This document shows, one piece after another, positions 1-7,741 of a stretch of DNA of 9,034 nucleotides. The position numbers and the translations under genes are program-made. The notes under the pieces are model-generated. The model was not told the origin of the DNA, did not search any database, and saw only the letters and a list, made by a program, of their open reading frames with translations. The stretch is from an uncultured Butyrivibrio sp. (GTDB lineage: Bacteria; Bacillota; Clostridia; Lachnospirales; Lachnospiraceae), in NCBI RefSeq assembly GCF_947169445.1, contig NZ_CAMVPU010000098.1, positions 1 through 9,034 on the forward strand, written 5' to 3'. Each line of letters begins with the position of its first letter. Position 1 is the stretch's first letter.

Positions 1-53
1 AGAAATAACAGCTTTTCTAACAAACAAGTAATGATAAGAACAAAGAATATGCG

Positions 54-100
54 AAGGGACTGTCGCTTTAGATGATTAAATCTAAAGCGACAGTCCCCTT
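54..100 (-). terminator. Long perfect hairpin downstream of the surface-protein gene (terminator or REP-like palindrome)
   Basis: Bases 56-72 and 81-97 are perfect 17-base reverse complements (arm GGGACTGTCGCTTTAGA) around an 8-base AT-rich centre. An extra T-A pair brings the stem to 18 bp, and flanking AA/TT can pair past a bulged C at 98. The hairpin begins about 60 bases beyond the stop codon of the minus-strand gene. On that strand it is followed by a moderately T-rich stretch (TTCGCATATTCTTTGTTC) rather than a clean U-run; the plus-strand side (CCTTGTG) has no U-run. A minus-strand terminator is therefore plausible but not textbook. The GGGACTGTC...GACAGTCCCCTT ends resemble palindromic REP-type elements that are often dispersed in clostridial genomes, so a repeat element doubling as terminator is the main alternative. 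Confidence 0.55.
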
Positions 101-157
101 GTGTTAAATAGTATACAGCATTATATTGACAGTATGTACCAGGTAGTGGGAAGATGT

Positions 158-3100
158 TCATGAGTTGCCGTACTTTTTCTGATATTTGCGTACGAGTTCT
201 TCATAGGCCATGTAGTCAAAGATGGCGGTGTCTGCGTCAAAGTATATCGGATAAGAAAAGCCTCCTTCCTTCATGGTGATTTTTCCGGTTACGAACAGAC
301 CGTTCTTGAGAGCAATAATTACAGGAATTCTTTTTCCGGTTAAAGGATCGGTTATTTTATAGTCCACCAAGCCGGAAAAAGGCTTTCCTGTGGAATTGTC
401 CACCAGCTTACCCATCTTCATATCGTTATCCCAGGAAAATGCTATTTTACACTCTACAGCCGGGGTACGTTCAAATGTAGTATAACTGCCATCAATGACT
501 GCGCTTCCTGCCTCGGTTGCGCGGGTATAGTACCAGTTTTTTCCCTCTCTTCTAAAGGGTGACATATCCTCCATGCAGATACCATACTTGTTGATGTGGA
601 GCTGCCTGCCGTCTTTGGTGAGGATTTTTTCGGATACAGAGCCGTCCTCATTGACATAAACAGGCACTTCATAGTCATCAGGGTTATCGGAAAATACTTC
701 TCCTGCATAATAGCAGGCCATGGCCCAGTATTTCTCCATATTCTTTTTGTCTGCTTTAGGAAGCCTTGAGAAATCGTTTACACCATAAGGCTTCGAGGAA
801 TCCTTTACAATTTCGCCGCCTTTCATCGCATATATCTTCTTGCCGATCTTAACCATAAAGGTTCTGTCTGAATAAGCAGGGTTTTTGTAAAAACATCTTC
901 CGTCGCTGTCCACATAGGTAGTTACATCAGTATTCTGTGAAACAAGCTTCTGTTTAATTAAACCTGTGGTCAGGTTGCCGTTTTTACCAATAAAGTAATA
1001 GCCTGATCCATAGGTGAAGGCCCTTCCGGAGACTTTTTTGCCGTTCTCATATTTAAAAGAGTTAATGCTTCCGTTTTTGCTATAGATGATAAAAGCTTTT
1101 TTGCCGTCATCCAGTGTAACCTCGGTAAGAGCTGTACTCTCTTTGCCGTCCTTGCCGTAGAAATACCACTTTTTGGAGGAGCATCTGAGGACATTTTTAA
1201 GCTGATAGCCGGTGGAAGGATCGTAATAATAACTGTCTTTCCTTCCGGTGGAAGTGCTTCCGTCAGAATTTCTGTAAATAATCTCTCCGTCCTTGGAAAC
1301 AGGACCATCCTGAATAAGCTTAGCCACTCCGGCACCGTCGGTAACATATACTTTTTTGCCGATGGTATATTCATCATTTCTGACAAGTTTGCCGTAATAA
1401 TTTGTCGTCCCGCTGTTTTCTGCTGTAGTAAAGCAAAGCTCTGCCTTTTTCTCGGTGGTGATGACGTTTCCGCTGTTATCAAGTGCAATTGTACCGTTTT
1501 TATCCAGCTTTGGAACAGGCGCTGTGTAAATGCCTTCCACCGCGCACTCCTCCTCCGGAGAAAAATACATGTAAATATCTTTTTTCATTCCATAGGCATA
1601 GTCAAAGTCCATTAATATAAGTTTATCCGCAGGAGTTCTGAACCATCCGGTCATTACTGCGCTGTCCTGTCCGACAAGATATCCTTTTCCACCTGTAAAT
1701 ATTACAAAAGGAGCGGTAATGTTTAAGTGGTTGGTATTCAAATATTTGACATGGGCCGGCTCTCCCTGGTAATAAAGATATTTCTTGCCGTCAACAGTCT
1801 TTATGCCGTTAAGAAGGGTTCCGTCGGAGTTAAAAGTAAGATTTCTGTAGGCTGCACCTTCCTCTGTAGTAAGGAACTTCTCAACTTCAGCCTCATTTGA
1901 AAGAACGTAATGATCCTCAGGTCCCTTGACCTCAGGATTCTTATCATTTCTATGGTTTAATACATGCTTCACACGTTTAACTTCATAATCATTCACCCTG
2001 AGGCGATTAAAACTGTCAAAAGAGTAGTGCTTTCCCTTGGGATATTGTTTGGTTTTTATGATGACATCACCTTGGGCCAGCTCTCCCGACTTGTTCAGGA
2101 CGTAGTAGTAGCTGCCCTGCCGGGATGAGAAAAATCCTTTCTTTGTCACCATGACTCCGTTCAGGATAAAGCATGTGGTTCCGTCCTTCTTCCTATAAAT
2201 ACCTTTATAGGACTGCTGGTAAACAGTGCTGTTATTTGCACCGGAATCCCCGAAAAGATAATACTTGCCGCCTATTTTGGTCAGGCCTGTGGCCATTTCC
2301 CCGTTCTTGTCCAGGTAGTACATTTTATTTTTTTCTTCAATCTTGTTGGAACAATATATCCAGCAGGAGGTAAGCATCTTTTTACGATCTGCATCAGCAA
2401 AGAAGCATCTGCCTTCCTCCGGCTTATTGGGATTCTTGTTAAGAAGATACGCCTGAGCTGCCTCGGTCTTACCATTCTTCTTTGCAGCGTAATAGAAAAT
2501 CTGCGTTTCGTCCTCTACACTGCTAATAGAATAGTCCTCATTGAACCTGTAGTATTTTCCGTCTATGATCAGGTACCTATCGCTATAAAGAAGTGGTCCT
2601 TCCTCTGAGGCATAGTAGGACTTGCCATCAAGACTAAAGCCCTTGCCCTTCAGGACAGCGCCGGTTTTATCTGCATAGTATAAGTTTTCGTTGTATAAAA
2701 AAATGATATTACACCTGATAAGGCCATACAACTTTGCGTCGGACAGTGCGTAGTATTCTTTGCCCTCCACAGCAAACATGCCGGTCCTAATGACTCCGGA
2801 CATAGGATCGCAGTATCTTGCGCTCTTTGCTTTTTTGGCTGTGGTCAACATTCCTTCTTCATCAAAGTAAATGAAACCGGTGCACATATAGCCGTCTTTG
2901 AAATAATAGAAATTATCACCGATATGGGCCACGTTGTTATCCAGGGATTTGCCATCGTCATCCCTGGCCTCTCCTCTGGCATTTTCGTAGGTCCATTTAT
3001 CTTTCCTGTTGATCCAGCGGCCCTTTACAGCCCCTGCGTATAGAGTGGGATTAAGCCTTCCTTCGGAAATTTCGATTTCCGGGGGAAGCTCCTCTTCGAT

Positions 3101-3535
3101 TGAGGTATCTGTAGATGCAGTATCGGAAGCCTCTGTATTGTCCTCTTCAACAAGAATTTCCTCGTAGCTTTCGTCAGCCTCATCTGCCTCATCTGCCTCA
3201 TCAGCTTCATCAGTCGTGGCGGCCTCAGTTGCCTTATCGGAAGCTTCCGATTCATCTGAAATTTCATCATAGGGTTCTGGTTCAGCGGTATCTGACGGTT
3301 CTTCAGGAGCATCGGTCTCATCACCTGAGCCGTATTCTTCCTCAACGCTTTCGTCGTCAATACTTTTGTCGTCAATACTTTCGTCGTCAATACTTTCTTC
3401 TGCAATATTATTTTCTTCAATAATTATCTCTTCCTCAAAAGAGCTCTCTTCCGCAGCATAACTCCTTCCCCCGGCGGTCATACTGCCTGCAGCTATGGTA
3501 ATAGCCGCAATCATAGCTAAAATTCGTTTTTTCAT
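158..3535 (-). CDS. Large secreted surface protein: acidic low-complexity region plus cell-wall/glucan-binding-like repeats
   Basis: The product is 1125 residues from the ATG at 3535. Residues 1-27 form a signal peptide (MKKR, a hydrophobic core, cleavage near SYA-AE). Residues about 29-158 are rich in E, D, S and T and include SIDDESIDDKSIDDES and a run of DEA triplets. The rest is built of loose repeats with paired aromatics, glycine and basic residues, such as KMYYLDKNGEMATG followed by GGKYYLFG (about 402-432), KKWYFYGKDG (about 787) and SGYYFIGKNGNLTTG (about 842). These resemble choline-binding/glucan-binding (CW_binding) repeats, which attach proteins to wall polymers or glycans. No LPXTG motif, C-terminal anchor or catalytic domain was seen, so attachment is probably non-covalent and the role is unknown (adhesin or glycan binder is inference). 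Start choice: a TTG at 3583 gives a longer frame but overlaps the best -10 box. ATG 3553 has no ribosome binding site. ATG 3535 follows GGAAGAAG (short spacing) and starts a clean signal peptide. The gene is divergent from the peptidase operon. Confidence 0.85.
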   Translation of the reverse strand: MKKRILAMIAAITIAAGSMTAGGRSYAAEESSFEEEIIIEENNIAEESIDDESIDDKSIDDESVEEEYGSGDETDAPEEPSDTAEPEPYDEISDESEASDKATEAATTDEADEADEADEADESYEEILVEEDNTEASDTASTDTSIEEELPPEIEISEGRLNPTLYAGAVKGRWINRKDKWTYENARGEARDDDGKSLDNNVAHIGDNFYYFKDGYMCTGFIYFDEEGMLTTAKKAKSARYCDPMSGVIRTGMFAVEGKEYYALSDAKLYGLIRCNIIFLYNENLYYADKTGAVLKGKGFSLDGKSYYASEEGPLLYSDRYLIIDGKYYRFNEDYSISSVEDETQIFYYAAKKNGKTEAAQAYLLNKNPNKPEEGRCFFADADRKKMLTSCWIYCSNKIEEKNKMYYLDKNGEMATGLTKIGGKYYLFGDSGANNSTVYQQSYKGIYRKKDGTTCFILNGVMVTKKGFFSSRQGSYYYVLNKSGELAQGDVIIKTKQYPKGKHYSFDSFNRLRVNDYEVKRVKHVLNHRNDKNPEVKGPEDHYVLSNEAEVEKFLTTEEGAAYRNLTFNSDGTLLNGIKTVDGKKYLYYQGEPAHVKYLNTNHLNITAPFVIFTGGKGYLVGQDSAVMTGWFRTPADKLILMDFDYAYGMKKDIYMYFSPEEECAVEGIYTAPVPKLDKNGTIALDNSGNVITTEKKAELCFTTAENSGTTNYYGKLVRNDEYTIGKKVYVTDGAGVAKLIQDGPVSKDGEIIYRNSDGSTSTGRKDSYYYDPSTGYQLKNVLRCSSKKWYFYGKDGKESTALTEVTLDDGKKAFIIYSKNGSINSFKYENGKKVSGRAFTYGSGYYFIGKNGNLTTGLIKQKLVSQNTDVTTYVDSDGRCFYKNPAYSDRTFMVKIGKKIYAMKGGEIVKDSSKPYGVNDFSRLPKADKKNMEKYWAMACYYAGEVFSDNPDDYEVPVYVNEDGSVSEKILTKDGRQLHINKYGICMEDMSPFRREGKNWYYTRATEAGSAVIDGSYTTFERTPAVECKIAFSWDNDMKMGKLVDNSTGKPFSGLVDYKITDPLTGKRIPVIIALKNGLFVTGKITMKEGGFSYPIYFDADTAIFDYMAYEELVRKYQKKYGNS
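3177..3212. repeat. 9-bp tandem repeat, four units, inside the surface-protein gene
   Basis: Four consecutive units read GCCTCATCT, GCCTCATCT, GCCTCATCA and GCTTCATCA on the plus strand. On the coding strand they give the DEA-DEA-DEA-DEA run in the acidic region. Because the unit is three codons, gain or loss of copies would change length without shifting frame. Confidence 0.85.
3351..3395. repeat. 15-bp tandem repeat, three units, inside the surface-protein gene
   Basis: The unit TCGTCGTCAATACTT occurs at 3351-3365 and 3381-3395, with a one-base variant (TTGTCGTCAATACTT) at 3366-3380. Decayed copies flank it on both sides. It encodes the pentapeptide repeat SIDD(E/K) just after the signal peptide. 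The unit is five codons, so copy-number change stays in frame. Confidence 0.85.
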
Positions 3536-3582
3536 ACTTCTTCCATTTTTCATTACATGAATTTCAAAAAATAAGCACCGCA

Positions 3583-3611
3583 ATTATACATGAAATCTCT
3601 GCTGAAATAAA
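3583..3611 (-). promoter_or_regulatory. Candidate sigma-A promoter of the surface-protein gene
   Basis: On the minus strand a perfect TATAAT lies at 3588-3583, with TTTATT 17 bases upstream at 3611-3606. The -10 box is consensus and the -35 box is weak (about 3 of 6). Transcription would start near 3576, giving a leader of about 40 bases to the ATG at 3535. This placement argues against translation from the TTG at 3583, which overlaps the -10 box. Confidence 0.5.
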
Positions 3612-3977
3612 GGATAAAGTGGAAGTGTATTGCTTCGCAATTCGCATATATTTGTAATTGAAATGATCGACTTTGCGCCAAAAGCCTGTGACTACAGAAG
3701 CTGTAAAGAAAAACAAAACGAATTAACAATAAAAATTATCTAAAAAATAGAAATGTTTGCTCTGATAAGTAGACTATATGAAACAGAATTATTTATAATT
3801 TTAATAGAGTATTTATGCAACTTTTCGCAACATAACTGTATCGAAAGAATCCGAGAAATAATCACAAAAGGCAGGAAATAAAACAGATATTTACCTGGGC
3901 GGTTCTTTTAAAGCTCCTATTGCCCGGAAAAAATGGTGTCAAAATAGTATACCGGCGGATAAGAGAAAGGATAGCTA
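3584..3977. other. AT-rich divergent intergenic region
   Basis: These 394 bases separate the minus-strand surface-protein gene from the plus-strand peptidase operon. They hold the two candidate promoters listed separately, a small inverted repeat TTGCTTCGCAA at 3630-3640, a related CTTTTCGCAAC at 3821-3831, and an isolated TATAAT at 3794-3799 without a recognisable -35 box. Two short plus-strand frames in the same phase (3663-3743, 26 codons; 3753-3881, 42 codons) are separated by one TAA and lack ribosome binding sites. No tRNA, riboswitch or strong terminator was seen. Confidence 0.7.
3920..3950 (+). promoter_or_regulatory. Candidate promoter of the metallopeptidase operon
   Basis: TTGCCC at 3920-3925 and TAGTAT at 3945-3950 are separated by 19 bases, so both boxes and the spacing are imperfect. 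Transcription would begin near 3957, just upstream of the AAAGGA ribosome binding site (3966-3971), which sits 6 bases before the ATG at 3978. The leader would be only about 20 bases. A start further upstream in the AT-rich region cannot be excluded. Confidence 0.35.
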
Positions 3978-6143
3978 ATGAGAAACAAAGAATGGAGTGT
4001 GTTCAGGAAAACTACAGCTATGATTCTTACAGCCATTTTGGTGTTTATATCTGTGGGCTGTGGAAACGGTGGGAAAGCAGCTGAATCTGATCTTTCGAAT
4101 GAGGAAGGCAGAAGTACTGATCCTTTCGGAGTTCCCGGGGGAGGAAAATGGGTTGATTCTGACGTTGCCTTCACAGTCAGGCCTGAAGATAACATACGGT
4201 TTCAGGATGATTTTGCAGCGGCTGCCAATAGAGATTATATTGCATCTGCTGTTCTGGACCCCGTATATGAAGAGACCGGTATAGTTTTTGATGCAAATAA
4301 GCTGATGTATGAAAGATATATGGAGATTGCTTCTGACGAGACTATGTCAGGCGATGATGCAGAAAGATATAAAACATTGGTAAAACTGCATTCTGATTGG
4401 GATGAGCGAAACAAGCTCGGAGTAAAGCCTCTTGAAAAGTATATTTCAGATATACAGAGTATATCCTCTATAAGTGAGCTTACGCAGTACCAGGGGAGCA
4501 CTACGAGAAATCCCTTTGGGCTGGGGCTGCTAAACCCGGAAGCTGTGAGTACACAAATGCAGTTCCCGGATAAGAGCACGTTAAAACTTCAGGCTCCCAA
4601 GCTCTCTCTTGGGTCTGTTTCCTCATATATGGAATATACAAGCAACACACTGGCAGCTAAAGAAAAAACAGATGATGTGGCCTTTTATTTCTTGGGAAGA
4701 CTTGGTTTTTCTGAAAAAGAGATCAAGGCTATCCTGAAAGGAAATTACAGGATAGAAACTTTTATTGCAAGAAACAGTAATATCGAAAACTTCAATGTTG
4801 GGGAGATGTTTTCGCAGGCTCAGACTGACAGGAAAGGTCTTACTGCATTACAAGGGAATTATCCGCTCTCACAGATATTGGATAGCAGAGGCTATTTGGA
4901 ATGCGACAGTTTTTATGTGGATTATTCCTATCTGAAGTCCTTACATAAGATCTATACCAAAAAGAACCTTGAAGATATCAAATCATTCCTCATGGTACAA
5001 ACCATTGATTCAGTTAAATACCTACTCGACCGCGAATCATATGAAAAGATGGTTAAGCTGTATATGAACGGAGGTGCGAACTATGAGGGAATATCAGATG
5101 GCCAGAATAGTGTCCTTTTTAGAAATGACATTAAAATCTGTGGTTATTTACCATTGCTGGATACTTTGTATCTGGAAAAATATCATTCAGATAACGAAAA
5201 GACAGCTCAGATAAATGAGTTTACAAATGCACTGATAGAGGCGTATGCACAAATACTTGGCGAAGAAGAATGGATGTCAGAAGAAACAAGGACAGCTGCA
5301 AAGGGGAAGCTGCAAAATATGGCAGTGCACCTCATAAGGCCGGATAATGTTGCTGATTATTCAGCTGCAGACATAAAGTCCTACGAAGAAGGAGGAAATC
5401 TTGTAGATGCTGCTGCTGAGGGCAGACGGGTGCTTGAAGCTCACATGGCAGTCAAAAGCGCTGATCCAAATTGGAACAGATTTAAATGGGATATTTATGA
5501 CACTTCCAGAACTACTACTGAAGTCAACTGTGTGTACTATTGTAACGAAAATGGCATCTATATAATGGCGGGATATCTGGCTATGTGCGATGCTGCTTTT
5601 GGAGAAGATGCATCACTTGAGCAGTTTGCAGGCATCGTAGGAACTACGATTGGCCATGAGATAACCCATGGATTTGATTCAAATGGAACAAAGTTTGATC
5701 TGTATGGGCGCCAGTTTGATGATGATAAAATCCCCATTGATTGGATGACACCACAGGACAGGTCAAAGATGGATGAAAAAGCATCAAAGCTGGCAGGATA
5801 CTTCTCACTGGCAAGGCCGATTCCGGGGCAGCAGAAGGTAAATGGAAATGCCGTAAAAGATGAGGCTATTGCTGATATGGGAGGTGTCAAATCAGTACTT
5901 TATGCGGTAAGGGAAATACCTGATTTTGATTATGATGAGTTTTTCAGAGCCTTTGCAAGGCAATATGCGGAGCAGACAACTGAGGAAAATGAACTTGATA
6001 CCATGAAAAGCGACATGCATCCGCTTCCGTTCCACAGGGTAAATATTGTTCTTCAGCAATTTGATGAATTTATAGAAACCTATGATATAAAGCCGGGAGA
6101 TGGAATGTACTTAAGCCCGGAAAAAAGAGTCAATGTCTGGTGA
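3978..6143 (+). CDS. M13 family (neprilysin/PepO-like) zinc metallopeptidase, predicted lipoprotein
   Basis: The 721-residue product is a gluzincin endopeptidase expected to cut short peptides outside the membrane. Residues 1-28 are a lipoprotein-type signal: a basic start, a hydrophobic stretch 14-26, then SVGC with Cys28 as the likely lipidated residue (Ser at -3 is less usual). After a flexible linker, IRFQDDFAAAAN matches the family's N-terminal RPQDDFY-type start. The zinc site is HEITH at 560-564 (catalytic Glu561) with third ligand Glu629 in DEAIADMGG, and Asp633 completes ExxxD. His681 and Arg687, spaced as neprilysin His711 and Arg717, are present, and the C-terminus KPGDGMYLSPEKRVNVW is typical. 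The substrate-binding NA(F/Y)Y motif is altered to NCVY at 517-520. Length is slightly above the usual 630-700 because of the lipoprotein leader and linker. It is first in the operon, 24 bases ahead of the ABC ATPase gene, which suggests a shared role with peptide transport or immunity. The family call is firm; the substrate is unknown. Confidence 0.95.
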   Translation: MRNKEWSVFRKTTAMILTAILVFISVGCGNGGKAAESDLSNEEGRSTDPFGVPGGGKWVDSDVAFTVRPEDNIRFQDDFAAAANRDYIASAVLDPVYEETGIVFDANKLMYERYMEIASDETMSGDDAERYKTLVKLHSDWDERNKLGVKPLEKYISDIQSISSISELTQYQGSTTRNPFGLGLLNPEAVSTQMQFPDKSTLKLQAPKLSLGSVSSYMEYTSNTLAAKEKTDDVAFYFLGRLGFSEKEIKAILKGNYRIETFIARNSNIENFNVGEMFSQAQTDRKGLTALQGNYPLSQILDSRGYLECDSFYVDYSYLKSLHKIYTKKNLEDIKSFLMVQTIDSVKYLLDRESYEKMVKLYMNGGANYEGISDGQNSVLFRNDIKICGYLPLLDTLYLEKYHSDNEKTAQINEFTNALIEAYAQILGEEEWMSEETRTAAKGKLQNMAVHLIRPDNVADYSAADIKSYEEGGNLVDAAAEGRRVLEAHMAVKSADPNWNRFKWDIYDTSRTTTEVNCVYYCNENGIYIMAGYLAMCDAAFGEDASLEQFAGIVGTTIGHEITHGFDSNGTKFDLYGRQFDDDKIPIDWMTPQDRSKMDEKASKLAGYFSLARPIPGQQKVNGNAVKDEAIADMGGVKSVLYAVREIPDFDYDEFFRAFARQYAEQTTEENELDTMKSDMHPLPFHRVNIVLQQFDEFIETYDIKPGDGMYLSPEKRVNVW

Positions 6144-6167
6144 TATCTGTTAGGAAGGAGACAAACT

Positions 6168-7013
6168 ATGGGATCAGAGACTTCAAATGCAGCAATAAGG
6201 CTTGATAACATAATCAAAAGCTATGGTAAACATGACGTACTTAAAGGTGTCACCATGCAGGTGAATAAGGGAGATATCTACGGCCTGGTAGGCAAGAACG
6301 GAGCAGGTAAAACCACTATTTTTAAGATGATTCTGGGACTGTCAGAATACACTTCAGGCAATGTTTCCATAGCCGGTTCCCGGAACCGAAAAGAGCTGTT
6401 TGCAAACAGATCAAAGGTAGGCTTCTTTGTCGGATCCAATTTTTATGGTTATCTTTCCGGCAGGGCGAACCTCGAATACTACGCAGCAGCTAAGGGGCTT
6501 AAGGGAAAAGCGTTAAAGGAGGAAGTGGACCGTGTTCTAAAGGTTGTTGGTCTTGTAGACGGTAAGGAAAAGCAGAAAGCTAAGGGCTATTCCCTTGGAA
6601 TGAAACAGCGTCTCGGAATAGGCAATGCAATCCTTGGTAATCCGGATATTCTCATTCTGGATGAGCCGACCAACGGTCTTGATCCTCAGGGAATAGCAGA
6701 TATTCGTCATATGATAAGGCGATTCAGAGATGAGTTTGGCATGACAGTCATAGTTTCAAGTCATATTCTGGGAGAGCTGGAAAATACTGCGGACCGTTTC
6801 GGTATAGTACATGAAGGTGTTATAGCAAAAGAAATCACACAAGAGGATCTTTCTGCAAAGCGTCCGGAAGTGGAACTTACAGTCTCAGCCGAAAATCTGG
6901 AAAGAGCAAAAAAAATTCTTGCAGAGAATGGTATTGATATTCTTAAAGAAGGCAAAGAGAAAGTTACTCTGGAAGACTATTACTTTGAACTCATTGGAGG
7001 ATCTGCAGAATGA
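6168..7013 (+). CDS. ABC transporter ATP-binding protein, bacteriocin/lantibiotic-immunity type (LanF/BcrA-like)
   Basis: This 281-residue cytoplasmic ATPase powers the two permeases encoded directly after it. All nucleotide-binding elements are visible and intact: A-loop Tyr19, Walker A GKNGAGKTT at 42-50 (Lys48), a signature of the variant form YSLGMKQR at 141-148, Walker B ILILDEP with Asp165 and catalytic Glu166, D-loop GLDPQG, and H-loop His199 in SSHILGE. The variant signature and the short C-terminal tail of about 65 residues are usual for the CcmA/BcrA/LanF group, which exports or expels hydrophobic peptides and antibiotics. The start is set by AGGAAGGAG at 6152-6160, 7 bases before the ATG. 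Its stop overlaps the next start as ATGA, implying coupled translation. Export of another small molecule is possible. Confidence 0.92.
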   Translation: MGSETSNAAIRLDNIIKSYGKHDVLKGVTMQVNKGDIYGLVGKNGAGKTTIFKMILGLSEYTSGNVSIAGSRNRKELFANRSKVGFFVGSNFYGYLSGRANLEYYAAAKGLKGKALKEEVDRVLKVVGLVDGKEKQKAKGYSLGMKQRLGIGNAILGNPDILILDEPTNGLDPQGIADIRHMIRRFRDEFGMTVIVSSHILGELENTADRFGIVHEGVIAKEITQEDLSAKRPEVELTVSAENLERAKKILAENGIDILKEGKEKVTLEDYYFELIGGSAE

Positions 7014-7741
7014 GAAATTTGTTAAGAGCGGATTTGAAGCGTATCTTTCGGGTTGGTCTTATTTATATAGGGCTTTTGCTGGCGCTGATCTATATTTCAT
7101 ATACGGTGCTTGAAGGCGTTGTAAATGATGGCTCAATTGGACTGGTAAGAGGTGTGCAGAAGTCGCTTAACGGGGCGCCTATAGCTCTTTTTATAGTTTT
7201 TCCCGCTTTCTATGCTGTTTTTGCCCATGAGCTGTCCTCAAAGTCCATGCAGGCTATACTTGGTCATGGCATAACAAGGGATAAGCTCATAGTTGCCAAG
7301 CTTCTTGATGCGGCAATTGTTCTTCTTTGCGTGTACCTGGTCATCATTGTGGCAACCCTTGTAGTAATAAACGGAGAATCAGCAATTATATTAAGCTCGC
7401 AGCAGCAGACGAACCTTGTTATTTTTATCATACTGAGGTGGCTTAGACATTTTGGCTACATTGTCTTTTCAGCTATGATCATGTACATTTCAGGCTCCAC
7501 GGTTCTTGGTATAGTCGCTTGTGTAGCATTTACGGTTGTGTTTAGACTTGTGTTTAACATGATAGAATTTTTTTCCTCACTGTCATTATATGACTATACC
7601 TTTGATGGTCTTTTGGACTGGGCATATACCGGAATAGAGATGGGAGCTTTCCCCTGGGAGCTTTTTCCGGCAGCGTGCTATCTCTTGGCAGCACTGGCGA
7701 TCACTACCTATTTCTTTCGGAGAAAGGAGTTTGACTTTTGA
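7010..7741 (+). CDS. ABC-2 type transporter permease, first of a paralogous pair (LanE/LanG-like)
   Basis: The product is a 243-residue integral membrane protein with about six hydrophobic segments (roughly 16-34, 57-73, 99-120, 135-160, 163-183, 215-235) and a basic cytoplasmic N-terminus. A cytoplasmic-loop block after the second helix contains E74, SSKSMQ (76-81) and GHGITR (85-90), a pattern of ABC-2 permeases in antimicrobial-peptide immunity systems. The size fits LanE/LanG subunits, which pair as two permeases with one ATPase dimer. The ATG overlaps the ATPase stop by four bases, with GGAGG at 6996-7000 nine bases upstream. It is clearly paralogous to the next gene. Substrate unknown. 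Confidence 0.88.
   Translation: MRNLLRADLKRIFRVGLIYIGLLLALIYISYTVLEGVVNDGSIGLVRGVQKSLNGAPIALFIVFPAFYAVFAHELSSKSMQAILGHGITRDKLIVAKLLDAAIVLLCVYLVIIVATLVVINGESAIILSSQQQTNLVIFIILRWLRHFGYIVFSAMIMYISGSTVLGIVACVAFTVVFRLVFNMIEFFSSLSLYDYTFDGLLDWAYTGIEMGAFPWELFPAACYLLAALAITTYFFRRKEFDF
7723..7729 (+). promoter_or_regulatory. Ribosome binding site that fixes a TTG start for the second permease
   Basis: AAAGGAG lies within the end of the first permease gene, 8 bases before the TTG at 7738. The TTG overlaps the preceding TGA as TTGA. The resulting N-terminus MKNLIFADVKRIL aligns with MRNLLRADLKRIF of the paralogue, which confirms the non-ATG start. Confidence 0.85.

Noticed and set aside
3025..3423. Open frames of 100-131 codons on both strands over the acidic region
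   Set aside because: They are out-of-phase readings of the short tandem repeats and low-complexity codons of the surface-protein gene, with no ribosome binding site and compositionally odd products.
3536..3583. Upstream TTG start at 3583 giving 16 more residues for the surface protein
   Set aside because: The TTG overlaps the best -10 box on that strand, has no convincing ribosome binding site, and would put charged residues before a signal peptide that already starts well at 3535. ATG 3553 also lacks a ribosome binding site.
3794..3799. Perfect TATAAT on the plus strand in the intergenic region
   Set aside because: There is no recognisable -35 box 16-18 bases upstream and no extended -10 TG; such hexamers are expected by chance in AT-rich DNA.
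3894..3927. Inverted repeat CCTGGGC/GCCCGG upstream of the peptidase gene
   Set aside because: Only about five pairs around a 21-base loop; too weak to call an operator or attenuator.
6061..6089. Possible internal promoter (TTGATG with GATATA 17 bases later) before the ATPase gene
   Set aside because: Both boxes are poor, the match lies inside well-conserved M13 coding sequence, and operon spacing already explains expression of the ATPase.
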